Source: Ricinus communis
Taxonomy: Eukaryota > Streptophyta > Magnoliopsida > Malpighiales > Euphorbiaceae
NCBI RefSeq assembly: GCF_019578655.1
Contig: NC_063261.1
Coordinates: 10,300,446 to 10,364,445, forward strand
Length of the DNA stretch: 64,000 nucleotides
Reading direction: 5' to 3'
Numbering within the stretch: the stretch's first letter is position 1; every line of letters starts with the position of its first letter. The notes beneath the pieces are model-generated. The model saw only the letters and a program-made list of their open reading frames with translations, was not told the origin of the DNA and did no database searches. Of this stretch, positions 34,001 through 47,000 are shown one piece after another. A program made the position numbers and the translations under genes.

Positions 34001-35665
34001 TAGTGGTAATAACTTAATATGAGAAAACGACCCCGTAAAAGTAATACATTTATCTATATAAGAAAACAACCCTATAAAATGTGTATATTTATGAATCTGA
34101 GAAAATAATCCCGTAAAAGTAGTGTAATTGCGAGTCTGAGAAAACAGCCTTGTGGAGAGAGTAAATTTCTTAATTTAAGAAAACAACCCCTTAAATGGGT
34201 TAATTTTATAATATGATAAAACAACCCCATAAAAAGGGTATATTTGTCAATATAAAAAAACAACCCCGTAAAACGTGTATATTTATGAATTTGAGAAAAC
34301 AACCCAATAATAGTAATAATTTAATATGAGAAAACGACCCCGTAAAATGTGTATATTTATGAATCTCAGAAAGTAATCCCGTAAAAGTTGTGTAATTGCG
34401 AGTCTGAGAAATCAGCCCCGTGGAATGGGTAAATTTTTTAATATGAGAAAACTACCCCGTAATACGGAGATATTTATCAATCGGAGAAAATAACTACGTA
34501 ATTTTGGTATATTTGTGAGTATGAGAAAATAACCTCTTAATTGGGTTAATTTTACAATATGAGAAAACAACCCCGTAAAAGGGGTATAATTGTCAATATA
34601 AGAAAAGAATCCCATAAGACGTGTATATTTATGAATATGAGAAAATAACCCCGTACAAATTGTGTAATTGTGAGTCTGAGAAAACAGCCTCGTAGAAGCA
34701 GTAAGTTTTTTATTATGAGAAAACAACCCCCTAAGAGGGGGTATATTTATAAATATTAGAAAACAATCACGTAATACGGGGATATTTATCAATCGGAGAA
34801 AATAACCCATAATTTTGGAATATTTGTGAGTGTGAGAAAACAACCTCTTAAATGGGTAAATTCTATAATATGAGAAAACAATCCCGTAATACGGGGATAT
34901 TTATCAATCGGAGAAAATAACCCCGTAATTTTGGTATATTTGTGAATATGAGAAAATAACCCCTTAAATGGGTTAATTTTATAGTATGAGAAAATAACGC
35001 GGTAAAAAGGGTATATTTTTCGATATAAGAAAATAACACCATAAAATGTGTGTATTTATGAATCTGAGAATCAACCCCGTAAAAATAGTGTAATTGCAAG
35101 TCTAAGAAAACAGCCTCGTAGAATGGATAAATTTTTCAATATGAAAAAGCAGCCTCGTAGAAGGGGTAAATTTTTTAATATGTGAAAAAAATCCTGTAAT
35201 ACGGGGATATTTACGCATACGAGGAGATAACCTCGTAACTGTGGTATATTTATGACTATGAGAAAACAACCTCTTAAATGGGTTAATTTTATAATATGAG
35301 AAAACAACCCCGTAAAATGGGTATATTTTTTAATATAAGAAAATAATCCCGTATAACATATATATTTATGAATTTGAGAAAACAATTCCATAATAATGCT
35401 AATAATTTAATATGAGAAAACAACCCCGTAAAAGTGGTATGTTTATCAATAAAAGAAAATAACCTCGTAAAACGCGTATATTTATGAATCTAAGAAAACA
35501 GCCTCACGGAAGGGGTAAACTTTTTAATATGAGAAGACAACCCCGTAATACGGGGATATCTATCAATCAGAGAAAACTACCTCATAATTTTGATATATTT
35601 GTGAGTATGAGAAAACAACCTCTTAAATGGGTTAATTTAATAATATGAGAAAACAACCCCACAAA
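31034..35665 (+). repeat. Higher-order satellite, block 4
   Basis: About 4.6 kb of the same monomers, resuming the split B monomer. The segment 34863-35070 is almost identical to 45373-45590, including the unusual AACGCGGTAAAA variant, so distant blocks share variants. It ends at CCCCACAAAA, where LTR sequence begins. Confidence 0.93.
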
Positions 35666-37845
35666 ATTGGAAGGAAAGAAAGAAAGAAAAGAAGAAGAAG
35701 AAGAGAGGAGGAGGGAGAAGAAGAGGGAGGAAGAAGGCCGACAATGCAGGCAAGCAAGGCTGGTGTCACGAGAAGGATAGTACACTAAGAAGCGCGAAAG
35801 CGAGGAAGGGCAGCGGCTCCGACGCTGGTCAAGCTTCCTACCGCCTTGTTTCCTGGCGATCGGCCTACGAGAGCTCTCTTTAGCAAAGAATGGCGACACC
35901 AATAGTGGCTGGAGACGGAAGATCCGGTGGAGAGAGAAAGTAGGGGACAACCGGCATTTTTTAGCTTTTCGGGCGAGCTCCGATGGGGGATGGATGATCA
36001 GAGGACGTATCCCGACTCTCACCAGTTTCGAATGACACGGTTTATGGCGATCGACTGCTTGCAAATCGATACCGAGATCATCCGTAAATCTCCCGGGATG
36101 ATCGGCCTGATCGAAAATTGGAAGGTGGATCATCATCGCAAGGCCGTTTCAAGTCCGATGGTGTGTCTGATCGCCGACGGACCCCAAGGCCGAGGTGAGT
36201 CGACCGGCAACTGCCGCCCTGCAATTTTTCTCTGGCCCGTAGGTTTTAGAATTCTCTGATAAATTTATGCTTATTGATTTGTGTTGAGTATTAGATAATA
36301 TTTGTTTGTCGGACTGCCTGCTATGGTCATGATTTGTGCTGTATTGCGAAGTCGAAAAATTAGTGAAGTCTCAGGGACCCGACTCTTGTTAAAATTAATT
36401 GTTGAATATTTGAAGTGTATTTCTGGCAAGCCTGGACCCGTTTTATGGGGGATAAATGTCTGTGTTTTAGGGGAGGTTCTGCCAGATTTTCGATAGAATT
36501 CTTCCGAGTCGAGATTCTTAGACAGTTAGTCCTAAGAATTTAGACCTAGGGTTAATTATCAATTGTTTCAGCGTTATTGACGAATTGTTTTCCATGATTA
36601 GATAATCCGTCTGTTCGGCTCGCTCCAACCGAGGCACCGGAGCAAAGCTAGGAGGTCACCAAAGTTGTGAGTTAAAGTCATATATTGGTTATGCACGTGC
36701 CATGCATAAATTTTTTATTAGCTATTGTGATTATTTTATTGCAAGTTTAATTATTCATTTAATTATTATTCATATGTATTATGCTTTTTTAATTACTATT
36801 CATGTATGTTCTTCCTTTATCATTGATTTTATCATTGCATGATGACTCGGGATGGGACGACAGTAGAAAATTTGAGTTTGATGAGTGTTCTGGTATAATC
36901 CGAAAGTGATGGAAAAGGGTAAATAGTTAAATTTAAAAAGAAAAGATTAGGACTTGCCTTGGTCGAGCATCGCTCTATGGGCTTAGTAGAGTGTGTTTGT
37001 CGGAGGTAAGGTCCCTGGTCGAGCATTACTCTCTAGGCGCCGGCTTATTTGGAAACCTAAGTGACCAGACTGGAGGTAAGGTCCCTGGTCGAGCATCGCT
37101 CTCTGGGCGCCAATCTTATTGGATTAAGAGAGCCGAAAGACTAAGACTGATAGTGATAACTAAGTGACCAGACTGGAGGTAAGGTCCCTGATCGAGCTTC
37201 GCTCTCTAGGCGCCAGTTCTGTTGGAATGAGAGAGTTGAGATGTTAGAGTTGAGGTTAGTCGAGATGTCAGTGTTGAGATTGACCGAGATGTTAGTGTTG
37301 GGATTAGGGTTCTACTGAAGTACTTCGTTCCGTAGCGTGTGAAAATTATTTTATTTAATTTAAGCATGACATGACTCATTTTTGCATGACTTAGTATTTA
37401 TTTCAAATTATATAAATGTATTATTGAGGTGTTTGCAACTGTTTTTAGATATATGATTTTAACTCACTCTCGAGACTGACAGCCTTAATTTTACTGTTTT
37501 TCATATCCGTGACTATTAGTCTTCCCGCAACTCTTATCTAGTAACCCGACTCCTTCATCATCAGGTGATGTAATTTATTTGGTATGTTAACTTGTAAAAT
37601 CTTAGATTCTCCACAGTAGAATTAATAGACTTATCTGTTGTAATTCTTTGTAGTTTCAGGTCTCGCCTAATTCTTCTGGCAGACTGAATTAATTGTATAA
37701 AATTTAATGGTTACGATAAATTATGGAATCAATAATATTAAATGAGATTTAAGTCAGTGAGTGTCTGGCTTACTATGGGATTCGGTGGCCTTACGCCTAC
37801 CCATTCCCTAGTGCCTGTCACGGGCCCATAGATGGGGTCGTGACA
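35666..37845 (+). mobile_element. 5'-truncated Tekay-type LTR (about 2.18 kb)
   Basis: It starts abruptly in the purine-rich part of the LTR (compare 23040-23110) and runs to a proper end, GGGGTCGTGACA, followed by satellite. About 700-750 bp of LTR start are missing. No primer site follows, so it is a fragment of a solo LTR or of a 3' LTR whose element is gone. Confidence 0.88.
36957..37215 (+). repeat. LTR subrepeats with GAGC...GCTC hairpins
   Basis: Four direct copies of CCCTGGTCGAGCATCGCTCT or close variants, three of them followed by a GGCGCC-type block, start near 36957, 37014, 37083 and 37186. GAGC and GCTC can pair across a three-base loop. Other LTRs carry about three copies: 9746-9905, 15603-15800, 19228-19420, 24434-24630 and, inverted, 28690-28950. 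Confidence 0.8.
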
Positions 37846-40250
37846 CAACCCCTTAAATGGGTTAATCTTATAATATGAGAAAACAACCTCATAAAAAGGA
37901 TATGTTTTTCGATATAAGAAAATAACCTCGTGAAACGTGTATATTTATTAATTTGAAAAATAACTCCATAATAATGATAATAATTTAATATGAGAAAACG
38001 ACCCCGTAATAGTGTTATATTTACAATAAACAAAAATAACCCTGTAAAACATGTATATTTATGAATCTAAGAAAATAATTCCGTAAAAGTAGTGTAATTT
38101 CCAGTCTCAGAAAACAGCCTCGTAGAAGGGATAAATTTTTTAATATTAGAAAACAACCCCGTAATACAGGGATATTTATCAATCGGAAAAAATAACCCCG
38201 TAATTTTGGTATATTTATGAGTATGAGAAAACAACCTCTTAAATGGGTTTATTTTATAATATGAGAAAATAACTATAAAAAGCGTATATTTATGAATCTG
38301 AATAAATAACCCCATAAAAATAGTGTAATTGCGAGTCTAAGAAAACAGCCTCGTAGAAGTGATGAATTTTTTAATAAGAGAAAACAACCTCGTAATATGG
38401 ATATATTTATCAATCTGGAAAAAACAACCTCGTAAATTTGGTATATTAGTCAGTATGAGAAAAAAAACCTCTTAAATGAGTTAATTTTATAATATGAGAA
38501 AACAACACCGTAAAAGGGTTGTATTTATCGATATAAGAAAGTAACCCCGTAAAACGTGTATATTTATGAATTTGATTAAATAACTCCTTAATAGTGGTAA
38601 CAATTTGATTTTAGAAAATGACCCCGTAAAAGTGGTATATTTATCACTATAAGAAAATAACACCGTAAAACGTGTGTATTTATGAATCTGAGAAAACAAT
38701 TCCGTAAAAGTAGTGTAATTGCGAGTTTGAGAAAACAGCTTCGTAAAAGGAGTAAATTTTTTAATATGAGAAAACAACCCCGTAAGAGGGATATATTTAT
38801 AAATATTAGAGAAAAACCCCGTAATACGAGGATATTTATCAATCAGAAAAATAACCCCGTAATTTTGGTATATTTGTGAGTATGAGAAAACAACCCTGTA
38901 AAATGGGTATATTTGTCAATATAAGAAAATAACTCCGTAAAACATATATATTTATGAATTTGAGAAAATAACCCAATAATAGTGCTAATAATTTAATATG
39001 AGAAAATGACCCCGTAAGATGTGTATATTTAATAATCTGAAAAGACAATCCCGTAAAAGTAGTGTAATTGCGAGTCTAAGAAAAAAGCCTCGTAGAACGG
39101 GTAAATATTTAATATGAGAAAACAACCCCGTAATACGGGGTTATTTATAGATCGGAGAAATAACCACATAATTTTGGTGTATTTGTAAGTATGAGAAAAC
39201 AACAGCTTAAATGGGTTAATTTTATAGTATGAGAAATCAACCCCGTAAAATGTGTATATTTATGAATATGACAAAATAACCCTGTAAAACTAGTGTAATT
39301 GCGAGACTGAGAAAATAGCCTCGTAGAAGGGGTAAATTGTTTAATATGAGAAAATAACCCCGTAATACGGGGATATTTATCAATCGGAGAAAATAACCCC
39401 GTAATTTTCGTATATTTGTGAGTATGAGAAAACAACCCCTTAAATGGGTTAATTTAATAATATGAAAAAATAACTCCGTAAAACGTGTATATTTATGAAT
39501 ATGACAAAATAACTCCGTAAAAGTAGTGTAATTGCGAGTATGAGAAAACAACCTCATAGAAGGGGTAAATTGTTTAATATGAGAAAATAATCCCGTAATA
39601 CGGGGATATTTATCAATCGGAGAAATAACCCCGTAATTTTGGTATATTTTTTAGTATGAGGAAACAACCCCTTAAATGGGTTAATTTTATAATATGAGAA
39701 AAGAACTCCATAAAACGTGTATATTTATGAATCTGAAAAAATAACCCCATAAAAGTAGTGTAATTACGAGCCTGAGAAAACTATCTCGTAGAAGGGGTAA
39801 ATTTTTTAATATGAGAAAATAACCGTGTAATACGGGGATATTTATCAATTCGAAAAATAACCCAGTAATTTTAGTATATTTGTCAGTATGAGAAAACAAC
39901 CCCTTAAATGGGTTTATTTTATAATACGAGAAAATAACCCCGTAAAACGTGTGTATTTATGCATTTGAGAAAACAAACGCATAAAATTGTGAGTCTGAGA
40001 AAAAACCCTCGTAAAACGTATAAATTTTTTAATATGAGAAAACAACCCCGTAATACGGGAATATTTATAGATAGGAGAAATAACCCCATAATTTTGATAT
40101 ATTTATGAGTATGAGAAAACAACCCCTTAAATGGGTTAATTTTAAAATATGAGAAACCAACCCCGTAAAAGGGGTATATTTGTATATATAACATAATAAC
40201 CCCATAAAACGTGTATATTATGAATTTGACAAAACAACCCCATAATAGTG
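37846..40250 (+). repeat. Higher-order satellite, block 5
   Basis: About 2.4 kb, beginning in an E monomer and ending at CATAATAGTG in an H monomer, where element 2 is inserted. The H monomer resumes at 44018. Confidence 0.93.
40246..40250. repeat. Left TSD of element 2 (TAGTG)
   Basis: Identical to 44018-44022 and part of the H monomer sequence ATAATAGTGGTAATAATTT. Confidence 0.92.
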
Positions 40251-40339
40251 TGATGTGAGTAAAATACATACATCTAAATGGGGTTTTAAGATTGATTTTA
40301 TGTATATTTGGATGTGAATTGGTCCCAACACTCACCCTA
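40251..40339 (+). mobile_element. 5' LTR stub of element 2
   Basis: It matches the first part of its own 3' LTR (from 42595) with only a few changes up to CACCCTATGTGT. The rest of the LTR and most of the interior are deleted. Confidence 0.9.
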
Positions 40340-40842
40340 TGTGTATGGAAAAGGACTTCTACAGGGTTCACTCTCTTTAGGCTTGTGTATGGAAAAGGTT
40401 GCCATTTACCTGTGGAGCTAGAACATAAAGCGTTATGGGCACTTAAATCGTTTAACTTTGATTTGGATAGCGCAGGTAGACAAAGGCAGTGGCAAATAAA
40501 TGAGCTAGAGGAGTGGCGTCAACAAGCCTATGAAAATTCAACAATCTACAAGGCGAAGACCAAACAATGGCATGACAAGCGATTGAAAAATTTGAAGGAA
40601 ACTTCAAATTTAATGTAGGAGATAGTGTGTTGTTATTTAACTCTCGTCTCCATTTATTTCCAGGGAAGCTGAAGAGTCGTTGGTCGGGGCCATTTACAGT
40701 GACGCAAATCTTCCCTTATGGTGCGGTTGAAGTGCATCATCTGGAAAAGGGAAATTTCAAGGTTAATGGGCAAAGGTTGAAGCAATACCTTGGAGGGTCA
40801 CTAGTTATGGAGGAGCGTGTGAATTGGGCGCTCCATTTCTGA
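40340..40842 (+). pseudogene. Integrase C-terminal remnant of element 2
   Basis: It is homologous to 1865-2335 of element 1. A chimeric frame runs from the LTR stub (40292) into [16 protein letters not shown] and on to about 40610. There an 8-bp insertion next to AATTTGAAGGAA, which looks like a local duplication, shifts the frame. The second half (40627-40842) reads [18 protein letters not shown] and continues through GQRLKQYLGGS, where element 1 has a stop. There is no catalytic core. Confidence 0.88.
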
Positions 40843-42594
40843 TTCAAAGAAAAGAATAAAGTCCAGCTTATGACTTTAAAGAAGCTTGTTTCTTTTATTT
40901 TCATTTTAATTCTTTAGTTTTCATTTTTTTTCTTTCCATTTTGGGTATTAATTTTTGTTTGAATTAAGTGAACTTAGGTGATTAGGTTTTACAGTTGGTT
41001 TTTGCTCCTACATGTGACACTACTCCAACCTCAGAGCACCCACTCCCTCTACCACTGCACCTAGCTACCGACATATACCGATGATGCACCCTTTTCACCC
41101 AAGCCATAGTCGTAAGATGATTATTTTTTCCTTTGCATTTTTATATTTTGTATAATCGAGGACAAAAGTGTCCTTCAAGTGTGGGGTGGTGATATTAATA
41201 TACACTTGCTTTCATGTTTTATTGTTTTGTATATGAAATTCATATCCTTTTCTAGTGTATATATCGCATTTCAATTATCCCATCTCAGTTCTTTATTTAT
41301 TCTTTGTGCAATTTTTTATAAAAATTTTGAAACTTTTTCACTTTGTTTTGATGCTTTTACTGTTGACTTGCTTTTGGAAATCCTGTTTATGTCCATGTGA
41401 TCGGGTAAAATCGATAGTGTTGAGTCTTGCGAAAGAATGTAAGATAATTAGTTTGAGTTTTGTACTAAGTTGCTTTGGTTTATCTAATTCTGTTTTGATG
41501 ATTTTTGTTTGGAACCCACTCAAAAGCACACTTGTGAGAAATTGAGCCTAAATTGTAAGCATACACTTTATATGCTTGTATTTATTTCTTGTTGAGAGTG
41601 CCAATCACTGTCTTTACTTTTAGAACTTGCTCGGTAATGCTTATGAGGGCCACAAGGAGAGTTTAGCACTTTGGTATGATAGAGGCACTTAGGTTTTTCA
41701 TTCTAGCCAAATAGCCTTCATTCGTTTATTGATTCTGTAGATAACCACCTCTTTCACCATTTTTTATCATATTTCATTGCCACTTAGTTTTATTCTGCTT
41801 TGGGTTATGATTCTGCACATGAGTTGTTTTTATTGGGAATATTTGTCTTGGGAATAGTGTTGGAATCTTGCAGTAGCTTACTTCAATCCAAAAGAACATG
41901 TTCTTCTCTCATGAAAAAGAAAAGAAAAAGAGACAAAAAAAAAGAAAAAAAAAGAAGAAGAAAAAAATATAATAAGAAGAATAAGAGGGAAGGGTGATGA
42001 AAAGAAAGAAAGTAAGTAAGCTAATTGTTTAATTGCTTCTCAGAGTTTACATTTTGACTTGATTCCTATTTCCCACCTTGGACCACCGGCCCATTGTTTA
42101 CCCTTGTGATCATTGTGGTCAGGTGCGTCATGTATTTCATTGCAGAACACCATAGGTTCAACTCTAACCAAATTTACCTACCCCTACCTAATCCTCATTA
42201 CAACCTTTATAAAGACCTCTTGACATGGTTGTTGACTCTCCATAAGTGGTAGGAGTAGGATTTAAGAGCAAGCATATAGTAAGTAAGGCAATAGTTGATG
42301 CATTGAGTGATTAAACACTACCCTTTAAACACTTTGAGTGATTTAGAGTGAATCTGGTGAGGAGTTGGTTTTGAATAATTTTATTGAGACAGTGTTTTGC
42401 GAATTATTGGCATCTTGGTTGTGATACTTGAATTGATTGCTTCATTTCTTTTTGTTTGACTTGCACTTGTTAAGGATATGTGCAGGAGCTCCCTAGCTTG
42501 TCTGTTAGTTCAAGTGTTGTTCCTTAGTGGTTTATTTTCCTTATTTTACTTTTGATTGCTTGAGGACAAGCAATGAGCTAAATGTGGGGTTATT
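40843..42594 (+). other. 3' noncoding region and polypurine tract of element 2
   Basis: DNA-level homologue of 2340-2490 plus about 4890-6419 of element 1, joined near 41008. It keeps both AAGTGTGGGGT-type motifs (41177-41187 and the slightly changed 42580-42590) and the A-rich tract at 41910-41990. The short open frames here are not conserved as protein. Confidence 0.8.
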
Positions 42595-44017
42595 TGATGT
42601 GCGTAAAATACATACATCTAAATGGGGTTTTTAAGATTGATTTTATGTATATTTGGATGTAAATTGGTCCCAACACTCACCCTATGTGTCTGTTTATGTG
42701 CATTAGGTCCAAAAGAAGTCAAGGTATGATAAAGAGAAGAATTGGAGCATAATTGGACGTCAAAGCTGCCGAAACAAGCTAAGTATGCCCATGAGGAAGG
42801 TTAACACGGCCGTGTTGGATTCAACACTAGCCGTGTTCCCAACACAGCCACCAACACGGCCGTGTTGGATGCAATAAACATCAAAGGAAAAAAGGTTTTT
42901 AGGGAGCACGGCCACAGAGAGTAACACGGGCCTCAACACTAGAACGTGTTGGGAACACGGGCATCAACACGGCCATGTTCATGGCAGCTGGTCAAATTCA
43001 TTTAAAAAGAAAGAAAAGAGAAAAAGGGGAGCAGCTAGGGTTAGGACGTCCAAAACTCATCTTTTTCTCTGTCTAAGGGTTTTCTAAGTTGAAACTAAGA
43101 GAAAAGGATACTTGGATCAAGGTTTCACTTGGATACTTTTCGAAGATCAAAGATTGGGCGAGGATTGTCGATTGGTTTCAATCCGAGTAAGAGGAACAAG
43201 AATCGATCCAAAATTGGGCACGAGGAATTGGAGCTATTTACTCTCTTCCAAGGGTGTATTCAGGTTCCTCTACCTTTACTCATTTTTTGTAATTGAATTC
43301 TTGTTGGTTGTGATTATGAACATGATTAGCTAAACTTATTAACCCATTGGGGTTCTTTATCTAGGGATTTTTATACCTCAATTTTGAATTGAATGTATTG
43401 ATTGTCAATATTGGTTTGCAATGGAAGTATTTATTGATTTATTCTTCATATCTTGTTGAATGATTTTTGAAATTTGAATGATCTTGAGAAAGACGTTTAG
43501 GTTTGGATTGTCCTTTGCAACCTAGAATTGAATTCGCCTAGAGATAGGGTGTTCGTTCTACCGGATTGAGAATTAACAACTCTCAATAGTGTTAAATGGT
43601 ACATAATGCTAATTTGGGTAATTAGAGTTAGGAAGAGATTTCAACCTAATTAATCTAAGTTAAGATGTTAGTGTCCTTGAGAAAGGCATTAATTGTGTAG
43701 AGATTTTCCCACAGAAATTGGATTCAATCAATCAATTCCACGCTTAGTTACCATTCCTTAGAGACAAGAATTCCCAAAGGGTTATTCCTTTACTTGAATT
43801 AATCATTCCCTAGTATACGTAGTTTGACAACAATTAGAGTAGCTATTAGTTAATTTAGGAATTATTCATTAACACTATTTATTTTCTGTGATTAGATAAC
43901 AAAGAAGATTGAGTAGATTTAGGTGGGGAATATTACACTTGGTACTCGCCGTTAGCTATACTCCACTGATAGGTACACTGCCTTAGGTCATAGTCTTGCT
44001 TGACTTAGCACACATCA
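42595..44017 (+). mobile_element. 3' LTR of element 2 (1423 bp)
   Basis: It starts TGATGTGCG after the polypurine tract and ends AGCACACATCA before the right TSD. It is collinear with 6420-7875, with small indels; about 20 bases are missing near 43925 relative to element 1. Confidence 0.93.
42800..42985 (+). promoter_or_regulatory. CACGGCCGTG palindrome cluster in the element 2 LTR
   Basis: There are perfect AACACGGCCGTGTT palindromes at 42803-42816 and 42853-42866 and several half sites to 42985. A TATA-like CATTTAAAAAG follows near 42998. Orthologous to 6627-6826, although the number and spacing of sites differ. Confidence 0.55.
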
Positions 44018-47000
44018 TAGTGGTAATAATTTAATATGAGAAAATGACCACGTAAAAGTGGTATATTTATTAATATAAGAAAATGACCCTGTAAAACGTG
44101 TATATTTATGAATATGAGAAGACAACCCCGTAAAAGTAGGGTAATTGTGAGTCTGAGAAAACAGCCTCGTAGAAGGGATAAATTTTTTAATATGATAAAA
44201 TAATCCCGTAATACGATAATATTTATCAATCAGAGAAAATAACCCCGTAATTTTGGTATATTTGTGAGTATGACAAAATAACTCTTTAAATGGATTAATA
44301 TTACTATATGAGAAAACAAGCCCGTAAAAGGGGTATATTTGTCGATATAAGAAAATAACTCTGTAAAACGTGTATATTTATGAATTTGAGAAAACAACCC
44401 CATAATAGTGATAATAATTTAATATGAGAAAACTAACCGTAAAAGTGGTGTATTTATCAATATAAGAAAACAACCCCGTAAAACATGTATATTTATGAAT
44501 CTAAGAAAACAACCCCGTAAAAGTAGTGTAAAAACAAGTCTAAGAAAACAACCTCGTAAAACGGGTAAATTTTTTAATTATGAGTAAACAACCACGTAGA
44601 AGGGGTAAATCTTTCAATATGTGAAAACAACCCCGTAATACGGGGATATTTATCAATTGAAGAGAATAACCCCGTAATTTTGACATATTTATGAGTATGA
44701 GAAAACTACGCCTTAAATGGGTTAATTTTAAAATATGAGAAAATAACCCCGTAAAAAGGGTATATTTGTCGATATAAGAAAATAACACTGTAAAACTTGT
44801 ATATTTATGAATTTGAGAAAACAACCCCATAATAGTGGTAATAATTTAATATGAGAAAACGACCATGGTATATTTATCCATATAAGAAAACAACTCCGTA
44901 AAACGTGTATATTTATAAATTTGAGAAACAACTCCATAAAAAGTAGTGTAATTGTGAGTCTAAGAAAACAGCCTCGTAGAAGGGGTAAATTTTTTAATAT
45001 AAGAAAATAACCACGTAATACGGGGATATTTGTGAATTTGAGGAAATAACCAAGTAATTGTGGTATATTTATGAGTATGAGAAAACAACCCCTTAAATGG
45101 GTTAATTTTATAATTTGAGAAAGCAACCCCGCAAAAGGGGTATATTTCTCTATATAAGAAAATAACCCCGTACGTGTATATTTATGAATTTGAGAAAACA
45201 ACTCCATAATAGTGGTAATAATTTAATATGAGAAAACAACCTTGTAAAAGTGGTCTATTTATCAATATAAGAAAATAACCCCATACAACGTGTATATTTA
45301 TGAATTTGAGAAAAAAATCCCATAAAAGTAGTATAATTGCGACTCTCAGAAAACAGCCTCGTAGAAGTGGTAAATTCTATAATATGAGAAAACAATCCCG
45401 TAATACGGGGATATTTATCAACCGGAGAAAATAACCCCGTAATTTTGGTATATTTGTGAATATGAGAAAATAACCCCTTAAATGGGTTAATTTTATAGTA
45501 TGAGAAAACAACGCGGTAAAAGGGGTATATTTTTCGATATAAGAAAATAACACCGTAAAACGTGTATATTTATGAACATGAGGAAATAACTCCATAATAG
45601 TGATAACAATTTAATATGAGAAAATGACCCCGTAAAAGTGGTATATTTATCCATATAAGAAAATAACTATGTAAAACGTGTATATTAATAAATCTGAGAA
45701 AATAACTCCATAAAAGTAGTGTAATTGTGAGTAAAAAAAAGCCTCGTAGAAGGGGTAAATTTTTTAATATGAGAAAATAACCGCATAATACGGGGATATT
45801 TATGAATTTGAGAAAATAACCAAGTAATAGTAGTATATTTGTGAGTATGAGAAAACAACCCCCTTTAATGGGTTAATTTTATAATACGAGAAAACAACCT
45901 CGTAAAAGGGGTATATTTGTCGATGTAAGAAAATAACCCCGTAAACGTGTATATTTATGAATTTGACAAAACAACCCCATAATAGTGGTAATAATTTAAT
46001 ATGAGAAAAGGACATCGTAAAAGTGGTATATTTATGAATATAAGAAAAATAACCCCGTAAATACGTGTATATTTATGAATATGAGAAAACAACCGCGTAA
46101 AAGTTGGGTAATTGCGAGTTTGAGAAAACAGTCTCGTAGAAGTTGTAAATTTTTTCATATGAGAAAACACCCTATAATACGAGGATATTTATCAATCGGA
46201 GAAAATAACCCCATGATTTTGGCATATTTGTGAGTATGAAAAAACTACGCCTTAAATGGGTTAATTTTCTAATATGAGAAAACAACCCCGTAAAAGGGTA
46301 TTTTTGTCGATGTAAGAAAATAACCCCACAAAACGTGTATATTTCTGAATTTGTGAAAACAACCGCATAATAGTGGTAATAATTTAATATAAGAAAATGG
46401 CCCCATAAAAGTGGTATATTTATCCATGTAAGAAAATAACTCCGTAAAATGTATATATTTATGAATCTGAGAAAACAACTCCATAAAAGTAGTGTAATTG
46501 TGAGTCTAGGAAAACAGCCTTGTAGAATGGGTAAACTTTTTAATATGAGAAAATAACCGCATAATACGGGGATATTTATGAATTTGAGGAAATAACCAAG
46601 TAATTGTGGTATATTTGGGTGTGAGAAGAGAACCCCTTAAATGGGTTAATTTTATAATATGAGAAGACAACCCCGTAAAAGGGGTATATTTATTAATATA
46701 AGAAAATAACCCCGTAAAACGTGTATATTTATGAATTTGATAAAACGTAGTAATTATTTAATATAAGAAAACGACCCCGTAAAAGTGGTATATTTATCAA
46801 TATAAGCAAATAACCCCATAAAACGTATATATTTCTGAATATGAGTAAACAACCCCGTAAAAGTAGTGTAATTACGAGTTTGAGAAAACAACATCGTAGA
46901 AGGGGTAAATTTTTTAATATGAGAAAACAACCCCGTAAGGGTGGTATATTTATAAATATTAGAAAACAACCCCGTAATACGGGGATATTTATCAATCGGA

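Larger units (their letters stand above)
40251..44017 (+). mobile_element. Athila-lineage element 2, internally deleted (3767 bp)
   Basis: Both termini are present: TGATGTGAG at 40251 and CACACATCA ending at 44017. The 5-bp target-site duplication TAGTG is perfect (40246-40250 and 44018-44022). Removing the element and one TSD copy restores a normal H monomer. The 5' LTR is reduced to about 90 bp and joined to the end of integrase; gag, protease, RT, RNase H and most of integrase are missing. A second deletion near 41008 removes the region corresponding to about 2490-4880 of element 1, including the internal promoter and env-position ORF. Only the integrase tail, 3' noncoding region, polypurine tract and 3' LTR remain. 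It cannot move on its own. Confidence 0.93.
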
